A DNA stretch of 64,000 nt from Candidatus Rokuibacteriota bacterium (GTDB taxonomy: Bacteria > Methylomirabilota > Methylomirabilia > Rokubacteriales > CSP1-6), in NCBI GenBank assembly GCA_003220535.1, contig QHSU01000058.1:124001-188000 (forward strand), in the 5' to 3' direction. The notes beneath the pieces were generated by a model, which saw only the letters and a list, made by a program, of their open reading frames with translations, had not been told where the DNA came from and ran no database searches. Positions 1 to 8,241 of this stretch are shown here, piece by piece. The position numbers were made by a program, and so were the translations under genes. How positions within the stretch are numbered: position 1 is the stretch's first letter; each line of letters begins with the position of its first letter.

Positions 1-673
1 GGGCCGCGCGCACGGCCGGCTTGGTGAAGATCGGCTGCTGCTGGCCGGCGATCTCCAGTCGATGATGCACGTACTGCCGCGTCTCTGCCTCGGTGAACGG
101 TCGCAGGTGATAGCGCGCGGTCACCCGCTGGGCGAGCTGACGCAGGTTTCGCCGGGCCAGGAGCTCGCCGAGCTCGGGCTGGCCGATCAGGATCACTTGC
201 AGAAGCTTCTCCTTCGTCGTCTCCAGATTCGTCAGGAGGCGAATCTCCTCCAGCACGCGGGGGCTCAGGTTCTGGGCCTCGTCGATGATCAGCACGGTCC
301 GCCGGCCCCGCGCGTGAGCGTCGAGCAGCGCGAGCGACAGCGCGTCGAACAGCACCTTGAGGCTGGTGGTCCCCTTCGGGTACGGGACGCGGAGCTCGTC
401 GCACACTGCGGCGACCAGCTCGACCGCGGTGAGCCGGGGACTGAAGATCATGGCGACGTCGACCTCGGGGGGCAGCTGCTCCAGCAGGGCGCGGCAGACC
501 GTGGTCTTGCCCGTGCCCACCTCACCGGTCAGCTGCACGAAGCTCCCGCCCTCGCCGATCCCGTAGAGCAGATGGGCCAGAGCCTCCCGATGAACGTCAC
601 TCAGATAGAGGTAGCGTGGATCCGGCGCCAGGGAGAACGGCCGCTCGGTGAGCCCGAAGTATGCAGGGTACAT
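1..673 (-). CDS. ExeA/GspA-family AAA ATPase (C-terminus cut by window edge)
   Basis: Reading leftward from an ATG at 673, the first 224 residues are visible and the gene runs off the window. It opens with MYPAYFGLTERPFSLAPDP, the usual start of ExeA/GspA-type secretion ATPases and of the related ATPases in exopolysaccharide/exosortase clusters. Walker A is GEVGTGKT (residues 50-57) and Walker B is TVLIIDEAQN. The family hydrolyses ATP at the inner membrane to help assemble envelope machinery; in other contexts similar proteins act as transposition ATPases. No type II secretion, exosortase or transposase gene lies in the window, so the partner is unknown. The family call is firm, the specific role is not. 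Confidence 0.85.
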   Translation of the reverse strand, partial: MYPAYFGLTERPFSLAPDPRYLYLSDVHREALAHLLYGIGEGGSFVQLTGEVGTGKTTVCRALLEQLPPEVDVAMIFSPRLTAVELVAAVCDELRVPYPKGTTSLKVLFDALSLALLDAHARGRRTVLIIDEAQNLSPRVLEEIRLLTNLETTKEKLLQVILIGQPELGELLARRNLRQLAQRVTARYHLRPFTEAETRQYVHHRLEIAGQQQPIFTKPAVRAA

Positions 674-741
674 GGGTGTCGCCAGTGTCGAACCTAGAGA
701 AAGACCGAGCCCGCGTCAAGCATTGGCCCCAGGCCGCTCCG

Positions 742-2313
742 TCATTGCCCCTTGAGGCGCACGTCCTCGTAGGCGGGGAAGGGGATCAGGTGCATCGAGT
801 CGAGCATGTGCTCGGCGACTCGCGGCCCGACTCCTCTCAGCGTGCGGTAGTCCATGATCGGCGCGAACATGACCCGGTCGATGGTCAGCTGCTGGATGCG
901 ATAGAGCAGGGCTTCGCGCCTGGCCGGATCGCGCTCCCGCGCCTGCTGATCGAAGAGGTCGTCGAGGTCGGGATACCCGCCGTAGGCATAGCTGCCCTTC
1001 GAGTGCATGAACTCAGCCACCCGGCTGGCCGCGTTGCCCGAGTTCCCCGCGGCGACCATGAACAGCCCGCGCAGCTTCTTCTCCCGCCATGCAGCGTAGA
1101 AGGCCGCGCGTTCCATGGGCCGGATCCTCACCCGGATCCCGACTGCGTTCAGATAGTTCACCGACGCCTCCGCCGTCGCGAAGAACGGCGGGATCGGCAC
1201 GAAGTCGCCGGCGTCAATCCCGTTGGGATACCCGGCCTCGGCGAGCAGCTGCTTCGACTTCGGCGGGTCGTAGGGCGGGGGCGGCGTCTGGAGTGCGAAC
1301 TCCATGACCCGTGGCACGATGACGCCGGTCGGGGGACAGTAGCCCAGACACGAGGCCTCGTTGATCGCCTTGCGATCCAGCGCGTAGTTGACCGCCAGCC
1401 GCATCCGCTTGTCGTGCCACGGCGACTTGGGATCCCACTGGTCCGCGAACTCGATCCAGTAGATCGACGCGTGCTTCGAGGGCACGAGCGTCAGGCGCGG
1501 GTCGCGCTTCACGTTCAACGCGTCCTCGCCGTCGAGCGCGTAGGCGATGTCGGCTTCACCGCTCTTGAGCATCGCCACCCGCGTGGTTGTTTCGGGGACG
1601 CTTTTCATGACGAACCGCTTGACGGAGGGCACGCGACGCCAGTACCCCGTGTAGGCTTCCAGCACCACCTCCACGCCGGGCTTGTGGCTAACGAACTTGT
1701 AGGGACCGGCGCCGATCGGGTGCTTCCTGAAGCCTTCGTCGCCGACCTGGGTCACGTATTTCTTGGGGACGACGATCCCGGCGGCTGTGGCCGTGGTCCC
1801 GTAGAAGGTCATGAAGTCGGGCCAGGGCTCCCTCAGGAGGAAGCGCACCGTCAGGGGATCGATGATGTCGACCTGCCGGACGCGCGCCTGGAGCTCCTTG
1901 GCACCAGCCCCCCGATAGCGCTCGAAGCTGAACTTCACGTCCTCGGTGGTGACGGGGTCGCCGTTGTGAAACTTGAGATCGCGACGCAGCTTGAATTCGT
2001 ACACCAGCCCGTCCGGGCTCTCCGTCCACGACTCGGCGAGGCTCGGCGACATCTTTCCCTTCCCCGGCAACGGCCGAACCAGCGCGTCGTGGAGGGCGAA
2101 CAGCATCCCGAACGGAGTGATCTGCGGCGGGGCGGTCGACGGATCGAACCACGTCGGCGCGATGGTGACGTGCCACGCGATGATGACCTCTCCCGTCGGG
2201 GCGGCCTGTCCGGCTACCTCCTGGGCCACGCCGATCGTCAGAAGAGCGGCCACCAGCAGCACGACGACAAACACCTGGGACGGCGTCGTGCGGCCATCAC
2301 GATGTGGACCCAT
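742..2313 (-). CDS. ABC transporter substrate-binding protein, family 5 (peptide/opine/nickel type)
   Basis: 523-residue exported binding protein of the SBP_bac_5 (DppA/OppA/NikA) family. A hydrophobic signal peptide (VFVVVLLVAALLTIGVAQEVAGQ) is followed by typical motifs: LAESW, YEFKLRRDLKFHNGDPVTTEDVKFSFER and the KHPIGAGPYKF region. It should capture an oligopeptide-like or other organic solute in the periplasm. The start at 2313 is chosen because a GGGGGAG Shine-Dalgarno lies six bases before it; longer in-frame starts would overlap the divergent lipoprotein gene. No permease or ATPase gene adjoins it, so it is an orphan binding protein and its ligand cannot be read from context. Confidence 0.9.
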   Translation of the reverse strand: MGPHRDGRTTPSQVFVVVLLVAALLTIGVAQEVAGQAAPTGEVIIAWHVTIAPTWFDPSTAPPQITPFGMLFALHDALVRPLPGKGKMSPSLAESWTESPDGLVYEFKLRRDLKFHNGDPVTTEDVKFSFERYRGAGAKELQARVRQVDIIDPLTVRFLLREPWPDFMTFYGTTATAAGIVVPKKYVTQVGDEGFRKHPIGAGPYKFVSHKPGVEVVLEAYTGYWRRVPSVKRFVMKSVPETTTRVAMLKSGEADIAYALDGEDALNVKRDPRLTLVPSKHASIYWIEFADQWDPKSPWHDKRMRLAVNYALDRKAINEASCLGYCPPTGVIVPRVMEFALQTPPPPYDPPKSKQLLAEAGYPNGIDAGDFVPIPPFFATAEASVNYLNAVGIRVRIRPMERAAFYAAWREKKLRGLFMVAAGNSGNAASRVAEFMHSKGSYAYGGYPDLDDLFDQQARERDPARREALLYRIQQLTIDRVMFAPIMDYRTLRGVGPRVAEHMLDSMHLIPFPAYEDVRLKGQ

Positions 2314-2402
2314 TGGCGTCTCCCCCATGGCAGCGACGAGTCGCTTGCTGCGCCAGAGAATCCGCTCGAAGAGGTCCGGCGTCAAGTGGCTCAGAACGTG
2401 AG

Positions 2403-2408
2403 TATATT
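2403..2408. promoter_or_regulatory. AT-rich -10-like box between divergent genes
   Basis: GAGTATATTC lies between the binding-protein gene (minus) and the lipoprotein gene (plus). It reads TATATT on the plus strand at 2403-2408 and TATACT on the minus strand at 2402-2407, so it could serve as a -10 box in both directions. On the plus strand it ends only 8 bases before the ATG at 2417, which would give an almost leaderless mRNA. No clear -35 is visible. Confidence 0.3.
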
Positions 2409-2416
2409 CGACGACG

Positions 2417-2908
2417 ATGAAGCCTCGGTGGAATGGTCTCATCGCCCTCGCGCTCACGATGCTGCTGGGCGCCTGCGCGCCGACGCCGCCGCTGACGACG
2501 CCGGCGGGGTCGGTGCCCGATCTCCGGGGAACGTGGAAGGGAACGTGGGGCGGTACGCCCTTGACTCTCGTCGTCCTCGAGCAACAGGACGCCGCACCCG
2601 CCGACGGTGTTTCCATCGGTCCCTGGCACGTGCTGGGACGGGACTTACCCGGAGTGTCGGGCGTCCTGACCTTCACCGTTCGAGGCGAGCCAGTCTCCGT
2701 CAACGTGCAGGGGCGGCTGGGAAGCTCGAACGGGAGGCTCACGCTCGTTCTCGAGCCCCTGACCGTTAATGGGGGCCAGATCACGCTCGCCTGGCGGGGC
2801 GAGCACCGGCTCGCCGGAGCCGGAACCAGTCCGATGAGCTGGGAGCCGCAGGGGCCCGTGGAGCTGGTTCGTCAGGCGCCCCAGGGCCCCGGTGCGGTCC
2901 GCCGCTGA
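2417..2908 (+). CDS. Small secreted lipoprotein, function unknown
   Basis: 163 residues with a signal peptide ending in the lipobox LLGAC (Cys20), so the mature protein should be lipid-anchored. The mature part begins PDLRGTWKGTWGGTPLTLVV and continues as alternating beta-strand-like segments (VLTFTVRGEPVSVNVQGRL, GRLTLVLEPLTVNGGQITLAWRG), suggesting a small beta-barrel or lipocalin-like fold that may bind a hydrophobic molecule. I do not recognise a named family. It is divergent from the peptide-type binding protein and convergent with the frameshifted lipoprotein downstream. Confidence 0.7.
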   Translation: MKPRWNGLIALALTMLLGACAPTPPLTTPAGSVPDLRGTWKGTWGGTPLTLVVLEQQDAAPADGVSIGPWHVLGRDLPGVSGVLTFTVRGEPVSVNVQGRLGSSNGRLTLVLEPLTVNGGQITLAWRGEHRLAGAGTSPMSWEPQGPVELVRQAPQGPGAVRR

Positions 2909-2927
2909 CTGGCTCAGTCCGTCGACG

Positions 2928-3333
2928 TCACCGCCTGTCGCCGTCAGCCTGATGCCAGGTGTAGTCCCAGACGCTGACCCGGTAGTGGTCGGCCGCCGGC
3001 AAGTTCGGGACCTCGAAGTAGGCGCGCCCGAATCCGCTCACGCCTCCGGGCACAAACGCGATGCGCTGACCGACCACGGCGCCTCCTGTATCGAGCGCCT
3101 GAGCGAGAAGGCGTAGATGCATCGCGTACTCGCCATGCCGGTTGTAGACATACCCGGTAACTCGGCGAGCGCCGCCCTGGCCCGGAGCGGGCGCCCACTC
3201 GAGCGTGAAGTGCTGCCCAGCCGGCCGTCAACGTCGTGGCCGACGTCAGCGGTGGGCTGTCGCCGTTGGTCGCGCAAGCCGTGAGCATCGCGACGATCAG
3301 GCCGGCCAGGAGCACGAGCCAAACGCGTGGCAC
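2928..3333 (-). pseudogene. FxLYD-like lipoprotein broken by a one-base frameshift
   Basis: A GTG start at 3333 has AGGAGG six bases upstream and encodes a lipoprotein signal (LVLLAGLIVAMLTAC). The open frame then runs into nonsense near 3216-3222, while the adjacent frame continues the expected protein: QHFTLEWAPAPGQGG, VTGYVYNRHGEYAMHLRLL, VPGGVSGFGRAYFEVPNL and YRVSVWDYTWHQ. That second part resembles the FxLYD domain found in secreted proteins. Dropping one G from the GGG at the junction on the coding strand restores a single reading frame of about 130 residues. The cause is either a real mutation or a sequence/assembly error; the sequence alone cannot separate them. Confidence 0.65.
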
Positions 3334-3349
3334 CACCGTCCTCCTGCGA

Positions 3350-3901
3350 TTATGGATTCGCGGCCTTGACCGCCGCGAGGACCTCCGCGGGCTCGAGGAT
3401 GTTCAATGGGCTGTCCATGACCTTGAGGTACTTGACGGTTCCGGTCTTGTCGATGATGAAGTACGCGCGCTTCGCGTAGCGGTAGACCGGGCTCGCCTCG
3501 TTCATCTCCATCGCGCCGTAGGCGGGCAGCATCTGCCGGCGGAAATCGGAGAGGAGGAGCTGCTTGGACTTTTGATCCTTCTGCCACGCGGCCAGGGCGA
3601 GATGGTGATCGGTGCTGACGCCCACGACCTGGGCGCCGATGGCTTCGAACTGCGGCAGCGCCGCCTCGAAGCCATTCAGCTCTCTGGTTCAGGTGGGGGT
3701 GAAGGCCGCGATGAAGGTATAGAGGACGACGGGGCCCTTCGCCGTCAGGTCAGAGAGCTTGACCGGCTTCCCGTCGGGCCCGTTTAGCGCGAACTCCGGG
3801 GCCTTTTGGCCGACTTCGAGGGCCGGGGCAGCGCCGGCGAGCACCACGACGGCCAGGGCGGTCAGGACGAGAATCCGGGTCACGGCACGTTTGGTGGGCA
3901 T
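3350..3901 (-). CDS. Exported peroxiredoxin (AhpC/TSA) with in-frame TGA at the catalytic position, probable selenoprotein
   Basis: 183 residues if the TGA at 3691-3689 is read through. The first segment has a signal peptide (ILVLTALAVVVLAGAAPALE) and the thioredoxin-fold start VGQKAPEFALNGPDGKPVKLSDL. It leads to VVLYTFIAAFTPT-TGA-TRELNGFEAALPQF, where TGA sits exactly at the peroxidatic cysteine (position 71) of the family motif. The same frame continues for 112 more conserved residues (VVGVSTDHH, LLLSDF, KRAYFIIDKTGTVKYLKV). There is no cysteine anywhere else, so without a decoded residue 71 the enzyme has no redox centre. Selenocysteine peroxiredoxins are an established bacterial group. 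Expected role: peroxide reduction outside the cytoplasm. A nonsense mutation is the alternative. No selenocysteine machinery gene is in the window. Confidence 0.8.
3652..3664 (-). promoter_or_regulatory. Candidate SECIS hairpin downstream of the peroxiredoxin TGA
   Basis: On the coding strand the RNA GCGGC-GCU-GCCGC forms a perfect 5-bp stem with a 3-base loop. It begins 25 bases after the TGA, and the loop starts with G about 30 bases past it. The published bacterial SECIS model asks for an apical loop with an early G, 16-37 bases from the UGA, so position and loop fit. The stem is short and GC-rich DNA forms such hairpins by chance, so this is suggestive only. Confidence 0.4.
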
Positions 3902-3995
3902 GACTCCTCCTCCACGAGATGTTCTGGCAGGTGGATTTTACCCGTAACTGCGCAGACGTGCGCCTGGTTCCACGCGGGCCAGCTCGTTCGAGATG

Positions 3996-4004
3996 TGCTA
4001 GCCT
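3996..4004 (+). promoter_or_regulatory. Extended -10 promoter box TGCTAGCCT
   Basis: TGCTAGCCT ends 21 bases before the ATG of the S9 peptidase gene. It matches the TGNTANNCT pattern seen before several other genes here (22925, 28070, 35553, 40761). No -35 hexamer is recognisable at the expected distance, as is usual for extended -10 promoters. Confidence 0.4.
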
Positions 4005-4025
4005 GCCTGCCCGGTGGAGGTTCAG

Positions 4026-6041
4026 ATGCTCTCGATCCCATCGTCCCGTCGGCGTTTTCTCGCGGGCGCTGCCGCGCTCGGCCTGGGGCTTGTCTTGCCG
4101 CGGCGCGCATGGCCGGCCCAGGAACGTGGTCGCCCGCTCGTCCCGCGCGAGGTGTTCTTCGGCGATCCCGACGTCGCCTCGGCTCAGCTCTCCCTCGACG
4201 GTACATCCGTCGCCTACATCGCACCGGTCGACGGCGTGCGCAACCTCTGGGTGACACCGGTCGACGATCTCAAAGCGGCCCGCCCCCTCACGCGCGCGAC
4301 CGATCGCCCGATCAGCTACTTCTTTCGATGGGCGTTCACGAACCGGCACGTCGTGTTCTTCCAGGAGCATGACGGTGACGAGAACTGGCGCGCCTCGAGC
4401 GTCGACGTCCTGGACGGCGCCATCGTGCCGCTGACGCCCCCGCGCGGCGTGCGCGCGGGGGTGCATGAGGTGAGCCGGCGTTTTCCGCGGGAGATGCTGT
4501 TCTCCCACAACGCGCGCGACTCACGGTTCTTCGATCTCCATCGCGTCAACGTCGTGACCGGCACCTCCGAGCTCCTCTTCGAGAACCACCAGTTCGCCTG
4601 GCTCGCCACCGACAGTGCCTTCCGGGTGCGGTTGGCCACACGGTTCCTCGGGGACGGAAGCCTCGAGTGCCTCGAGCTCCGGAAGAGCGGCGCCTGGGTG
4701 CCTTTCCTGACCGTCCCGCTCGGCGACGTCGACGGGACGCGGCTCCTGGATTTCAGCGAGGACGGTACGACCCTCTACCTCTTCGACTCGCGCGGCCGTG
4801 ACAAGGCGGCGCTCGTCGCGATCGACATGGCGACGCGACGGACGAAGATCCTGGCCGCGGACCCGGACGCCGAGTTCACCAGGGTCCTCTTCCACACCAC
4901 GACGCAGCGTCCGCTCGCCGCCGGCGCGACCGTCGACCGCCGGCACTGGCGCGCCGTCGACCCGAGCTTCGCGGCCGACGTGAAAGCGCTCTCGTCGTCC
5001 ACGTCAGGCGATATCGATTTCAGTGGCCTCAGTGCGGATGGCCGCCGGGCTCTGATCCACGTCCAGCAGGACACGGTGAGCCCGGAATGGGCCCTCTACG
5101 ATCGGACTACGCGACGCCTCCGTCCGCTCTTCAAGGCGCGCAGGAATCTCGACGGGCTGCCGCTCCGGCCGCTCGAATCGGTGGCGTTCCCGGCGCGTGA
5201 CGGTCTCAGGATCCAGGGCTATCTGACCCTTCCGGCGGCCGACGCCGGCCGAGTCCCGCTGGTCCTCGTGATCCATGGCGGGCCGTATCTCCGGGACGAA
5301 TGGGGCTTCAATCCCACGCACCAGTGGCTCGCCAACCGGGGCTACGCGGTCCTGAGTGTCAATTACCGGGGCTCGACCGGCTTCGGCAAAGCGTTCGTCA
5401 CCGCGGCCGACCGCGAATGGGGCGGCAAGATGCACGAGGATCTGATCGACGCGGTCGACTGGGCCGTCGCCCGCGGCATCGCCGACCGCAGGCGCGTCGG
5501 CTTCTACGGCGCCAGCTATGGCGGCTACGCGGCGCTCACCGCGGCGACCCGGACGCCGGAGGTATTCGCCTGCATCGTCGACATCTACGGGATCGCGAAC
5601 CTCATGACGTTCATGGCCGCGATTCCGCCGTACTGGGGCCCGTGGTTCAGCGTGTGGAAGAACCGGCTCGGCGATCCCGAGACCCCGGAAGGCCGGGCGT
5701 TCCTCCGGGAGCGTTCGCCGCTGACCTACATCGGTCGCGCCTTCCGGCCGATCCTGATCGCTCAGGGTCTCGAGGACGTACGGGTGACCCGCGCCGAATC
5801 GGAGCAGATGGTCGCGGTGCTCCGGCAGCGGAACGTGCCCGTCACCTACATCACGTTCCCGGACGAGGGCCACGGCTTCCTGCGGCCTCAGAACCAGATC
5901 GCCTTCCGCGCGGTCACCGAGGCGTTCCTGGCCAGGCACCTGGGCGGCGCCGCCCAGCCGATCGACCGGGCGAGCGACTTCAAGGGCTCGACGCTGACCG
6001 TCGAGGTCGGCGCCGAGCTCGTGCCGGGGCTCGCGGGCTAG
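4026..6041 (+). CDS. Tat-exported prolyl oligopeptidase family (S9) serine peptidase
   Basis: 671 residues. The N-terminus carries a twin-arginine signal (SRRRFLAGAAALGLGLVLP). A beta-propeller-like region fills roughly residues 40-380, followed by an alpha/beta-hydrolase domain. The oxyanion region is VIHGGPYLRDEWGF, the nucleophile elbow GASYGG puts Ser497 in place, and Asp584 (LEDVRVT) and His616 (DEGHGF) complete the triad. It resembles acylaminoacyl-peptidases/dipeptidyl peptidases and should cut short peptides outside the cytoplasm. ATG 4026 is preferred over an upstream GTG at 4014 because GGAGG lies five bases before it. It is divergent from the peroxiredoxin gene, with 124 bases between. 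Confidence 0.92.
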   Translation: MLSIPSSRRRFLAGAAALGLGLVLPRRAWPAQERGRPLVPREVFFGDPDVASAQLSLDGTSVAYIAPVDGVRNLWVTPVDDLKAARPLTRATDRPISYFFRWAFTNRHVVFFQEHDGDENWRASSVDVLDGAIVPLTPPRGVRAGVHEVSRRFPREMLFSHNARDSRFFDLHRVNVVTGTSELLFENHQFAWLATDSAFRVRLATRFLGDGSLECLELRKSGAWVPFLTVPLGDVDGTRLLDFSEDGTTLYLFDSRGRDKAALVAIDMATRRTKILAADPDAEFTRVLFHTTTQRPLAAGATVDRRHWRAVDPSFAADVKALSSSTSGDIDFSGLSADGRRALIHVQQDTVSPEWALYDRTTRRLRPLFKARRNLDGLPLRPLESVAFPARDGLRIQGYLTLPAADAGRVPLVLVIHGGPYLRDEWGFNPTHQWLANRGYAVLSVNYRGSTGFGKAFVTAADREWGGKMHEDLIDAVDWAVARGIADRRRVGFYGASYGGYAALTAATRTPEVFACIVDIYGIANLMTFMAAIPPYWGPWFSVWKNRLGDPETPEGRAFLRERSPLTYIGRAFRPILIAQGLEDVRVTRAESEQMVAVLRQRNVPVTYITFPDEGHGFLRPQNQIAFRAVTEAFLARHLGGAAQPIDRASDFKGSTLTVEVGAELVPGLAG

Positions 6042-6062
6042 GCGCTCAGAGCTTTCGCGCTC

Positions 6063-6180
6063 TCACGCCTTGTTGTGCCGCGCGTAGATCTCGACGATCT
6101 GCTTTTGGCACTCCTCGAGGGCCTTCGCCGGCTCGGTGGGCGTCCCGAACACGTCAAGGCGCCGAGCCGCCGGGAGGCGC
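6063..6180 (-). pseudogene. Gene remnant: C-terminal tail of a family 1 solute-binding protein (probable)
   Basis: In a frame offset from the PAS-HisKA protein, the minus strand encodes FGTPTEPAKALEECQKQIVEIYARHNKA followed by a stop at 6063. This looks like the end of an extracellular solute-binding protein of family 1; compare the tail of the binding protein at 37310-38662, which reads DQAIAWAEKEMQEIYAGRKRRP. No start codon or upstream coding part is present, so only about 40 codons survive. The assignment rests on that resemblance and is tentative. Confidence 0.35.
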
Positions 6181-6843
6181 CCCACCCGCGTCGCTCGACT
6201 TCCGGATGTCGAGCATCTCCGGAAGCGTGGACGACGTCCGCTCGACCGTCTCCACCCGACTGATGTGCGTCATGCGTCGCACGATGTCCCGGATGCGCTG
6301 CGCGGCCTCGACCATCTTTTCGATCCGAGGGTTCCCGGGCGTGGCCTTGTCGAGCATGGCCAGGTGGCCGAGGAGCACCGCCAGCGGGTTGTTGATCTCG
6401 TGCGCGGCGGCCGTCGCCAGCCGCGCGATCGACTCCATGCGCTGGGCCTGCCGAAGGCGCTCCTCGAGCGCGCGCTGCTCGGTCACGTCGCGGGAGTTGA
6501 CGACGAGGTTCACCGCCCCCGTCTCGTCCTGGGTGACGCGGCTCATGGCCGCCAGCACGTGCCAGGAGCCGTCACGCGCCCGCACGCGGAACTCGGTCGG
6601 GGGGTTGACGGGTGTCGGGTCGGCGATGCGGTGAGCGATCGCCGCCCTCACGAGGGCGACGTCGTCGGGATGGACGTAGTCCAGCAGCTGCGTGCCCACG
6701 AGCTCCTCGGGCCGCCAGCCGAGCAGGCGCTCGACCGACGGGCTCTCGTACCGGACGGTCCCGTCCTGGTCGATCACCGAGACCATGTCGGAGGCGTGCT
6801 CGAGCAGCCACGAGAGACGCGCTTCGAGCCCCGAGTCGGCCAT
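6154..6843 (-). CDS. PAS domain protein with HisKA dimerisation domain but no ATPase domain
   Basis: 229 residues. Residues 5-125 form a PAS fold (MVSVIDQDGTVRYESPSVERLLGWRPEELVG, RDVTEQRALEERLRQAQ). Residues 127-205 form a HisKA helix pair with the phospho-acceptor box ATAAAHEINNPLAVLLGHL (His148). The protein ends shortly after LPEMLDIRKSS, with no N, G1 or G2 box of a HATPase domain, so it cannot phosphorylate itself. It could act as a phosphotransfer or dimerisation partner of another kinase, or be the stump of a longer kinase: a foreign gene tail lies immediately downstream in another frame. The start at 6843 gives the PAS domain its normal N-terminus. Confidence 0.75.
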   Translation of the reverse strand: MADSGLEARLSWLLEHASDMVSVIDQDGTVRYESPSVERLLGWRPEELVGTQLLDYVHPDDVALVRAAIAHRIADPTPVNPPTEFRVRARDGSWHVLAAMSRVTQDETGAVNLVVNSRDVTEQRALEERLRQAQRMESIARLATAAAHEINNPLAVLLGHLAMLDKATPGNPRIEKMVEAAQRIRDIVRRMTHISRVETVERTSSTLPEMLDIRKSSDAGGAPPGGSAP

Positions 6844-7024
6844 GAGCGTCGAGGCTATCGGCGCCCTCACATGCAGTCAAGGACGAGGCCGGGGCGGGGC
6901 TTGAATACCGTCGCCGACCGCGCGAGACTCGACGGGCTCCCGCCAGAGCCCGACGCGGAGCCAGCGGGACGAGCGCTTCGTCGAGACGGTCATTGAGAAG
7001 CTCTTCAACGAGGAGGACGCGACG

Positions 7025-8221
7025 ATGAGGATCCGGGGAGGCACCGCGGCCGTCGTCATCATGGCGCTGGCGGCGGCCGTCGGGACCGCGACACCGGGCG
7101 CGACCCAGGACAAGACGCTCACGATCGGCGTGCTGGGACCGCTCTCGGGCGGTGCGGCATCCTACGGCGTCGAGCTGGTGCGGGGCGCCGAGATGAAGGT
7201 CGAGGAGATCAACAAGGCCGGCGGCCTCAAGGTCGGCAACGACGTCTACCGGATCAAGCTCGTGAGCTACGACCACAAGGCCCTCGCCGCGGACGCCGCG
7301 ACCGCCGCCAACAAGCTCGTCTTCCAGGACAAGGTGAAGTACATCATCGGCAACGCGGTGGGCGCGACCTGCAACGCGGTCCAGACCGTGACGGAGCCCG
7401 AGAAGGTCCTGTTCTCGTTCGTGTGCTGGGGCACCAACAACCTGGGCCCGGACAAGCCGCATTCGTTCCGGGCCATGCTGAGCCAGTGGGAGGTGGCCGA
7501 GCCCTTCTACCGCTGGGTGAAGGACAAGCACCCGCAGATCAAGCGGGTGGCCGCGATCTCTCCGAACGACACCAGCGGCAAGGACACCAACACCGCGGTG
7601 GTCAAGGCCCTGAAGGGGCTCGGCTTCGAGGTCGCGGCCGACGAATACTACGAGCGCGGCACCAAGGACTTCTACCCCATCCTCACCAAGATCCTGGCGA
7701 CCAAGCCCGACATGCTCGACGTGGCGGCGGCGCCGCCCGGCGAGGCCGGCCTGATCCTGAAGCAGGCCCGCGAGCTCGGCTTCAAGGGACCGAAGGGCTG
7801 GACGGCGGGCGTCAATCCGGTGACCGTCATCGGCATCGCCGGCAAGGAGGCCGCCGAGGGCGTCTGGAGCCCCGCGAACATCAACGTGAAGAGCGACTTC
7901 GTCAGCGCGACCGTGCGGCGATTCGGCGAAGAGTACGAGAGGCGCTACAAAGAGGTGCCCGGCGTCATCGCCGTCGCGAACTACGCCGCGTTCGACGTCT
8001 TCACCAAAGCCATGCAGGATGCGCGCTCGCTCGACACCGACAAAGTCCTGGCCGCGCTCACGCAGAAGCCGTTCGACACCGTGTGGGGCAAGCTCGTCCT
8101 GGGTGGCAAGGAGACGTACGGCATCGATCGGCAGTTCCTCTACCCCGTTGTCATCAGCGAGATCCGCGACGGAAAGGTGGTCGACATCGCCCAGGTGCTA
8201 CCGACCGCGCTGAAGAAGTGA
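7025..8221 (+). CDS. Branched-chain amino acid-type ABC transporter substrate-binding protein (Liv locus 1)
   Basis: 398-residue periplasmic binding protein of the LivJ/LivK class (Peripla_BP_6). A signal peptide (VVIMALAAAVGTATPGATQ) precedes TIGVLGPLSGGAASYGVELVRGAEMKVEEINKAGG, the usual N-lobe opening. The later PNDTSGKDTNTAVVKALKGLGFEV and GRL-like segments fit the type I two-lobed fold. GAGGAGG lies eight bases before the ATG. It is the first gene of a plus-strand operon with two permeases, two ATPases and an acyl-CoA ligase. Members bind amino acids but also aromatic and short organic acids; linkage to the ligase hints at a carboxylic acid ligand here. Confidence 0.92.
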   Translation: MRIRGGTAAVVIMALAAAVGTATPGATQDKTLTIGVLGPLSGGAASYGVELVRGAEMKVEEINKAGGLKVGNDVYRIKLVSYDHKALAADAATAANKLVFQDKVKYIIGNAVGATCNAVQTVTEPEKVLFSFVCWGTNNLGPDKPHSFRAMLSQWEVAEPFYRWVKDKHPQIKRVAAISPNDTSGKDTNTAVVKALKGLGFEVAADEYYERGTKDFYPILTKILATKPDMLDVAAAPPGEAGLILKQARELGFKGPKGWTAGVNPVTVIGIAGKEAAEGVWSPANINVKSDFVSATVRRFGEEYERRYKEVPGVIAVANYAAFDVFTKAMQDARSLDTDKVLAALTQKPFDTVWGKLVLGGKETYGIDRQFLYPVVISEIRDGKVVDIAQVLPTALKK

Positions 8222-8241
8222 GGTGCGCGCTGCAGGCCGTC

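Noticed and set aside
661..2769. 702-codon open frame on the plus strand
   Set aside because: It is antisense to the family 5 binding protein, has an Arg/His/Asp/Val-rich composition without motifs, and arises from GC-rich third positions.
6960..7024. Coding-like text ERFVETVIEKLFNEEDATMR leading into the Liv locus 1 binding protein
   Set aside because: It is short, in a frame without start or homologous context, and covers the Shine-Dalgarno region; I could not support a gene fragment.
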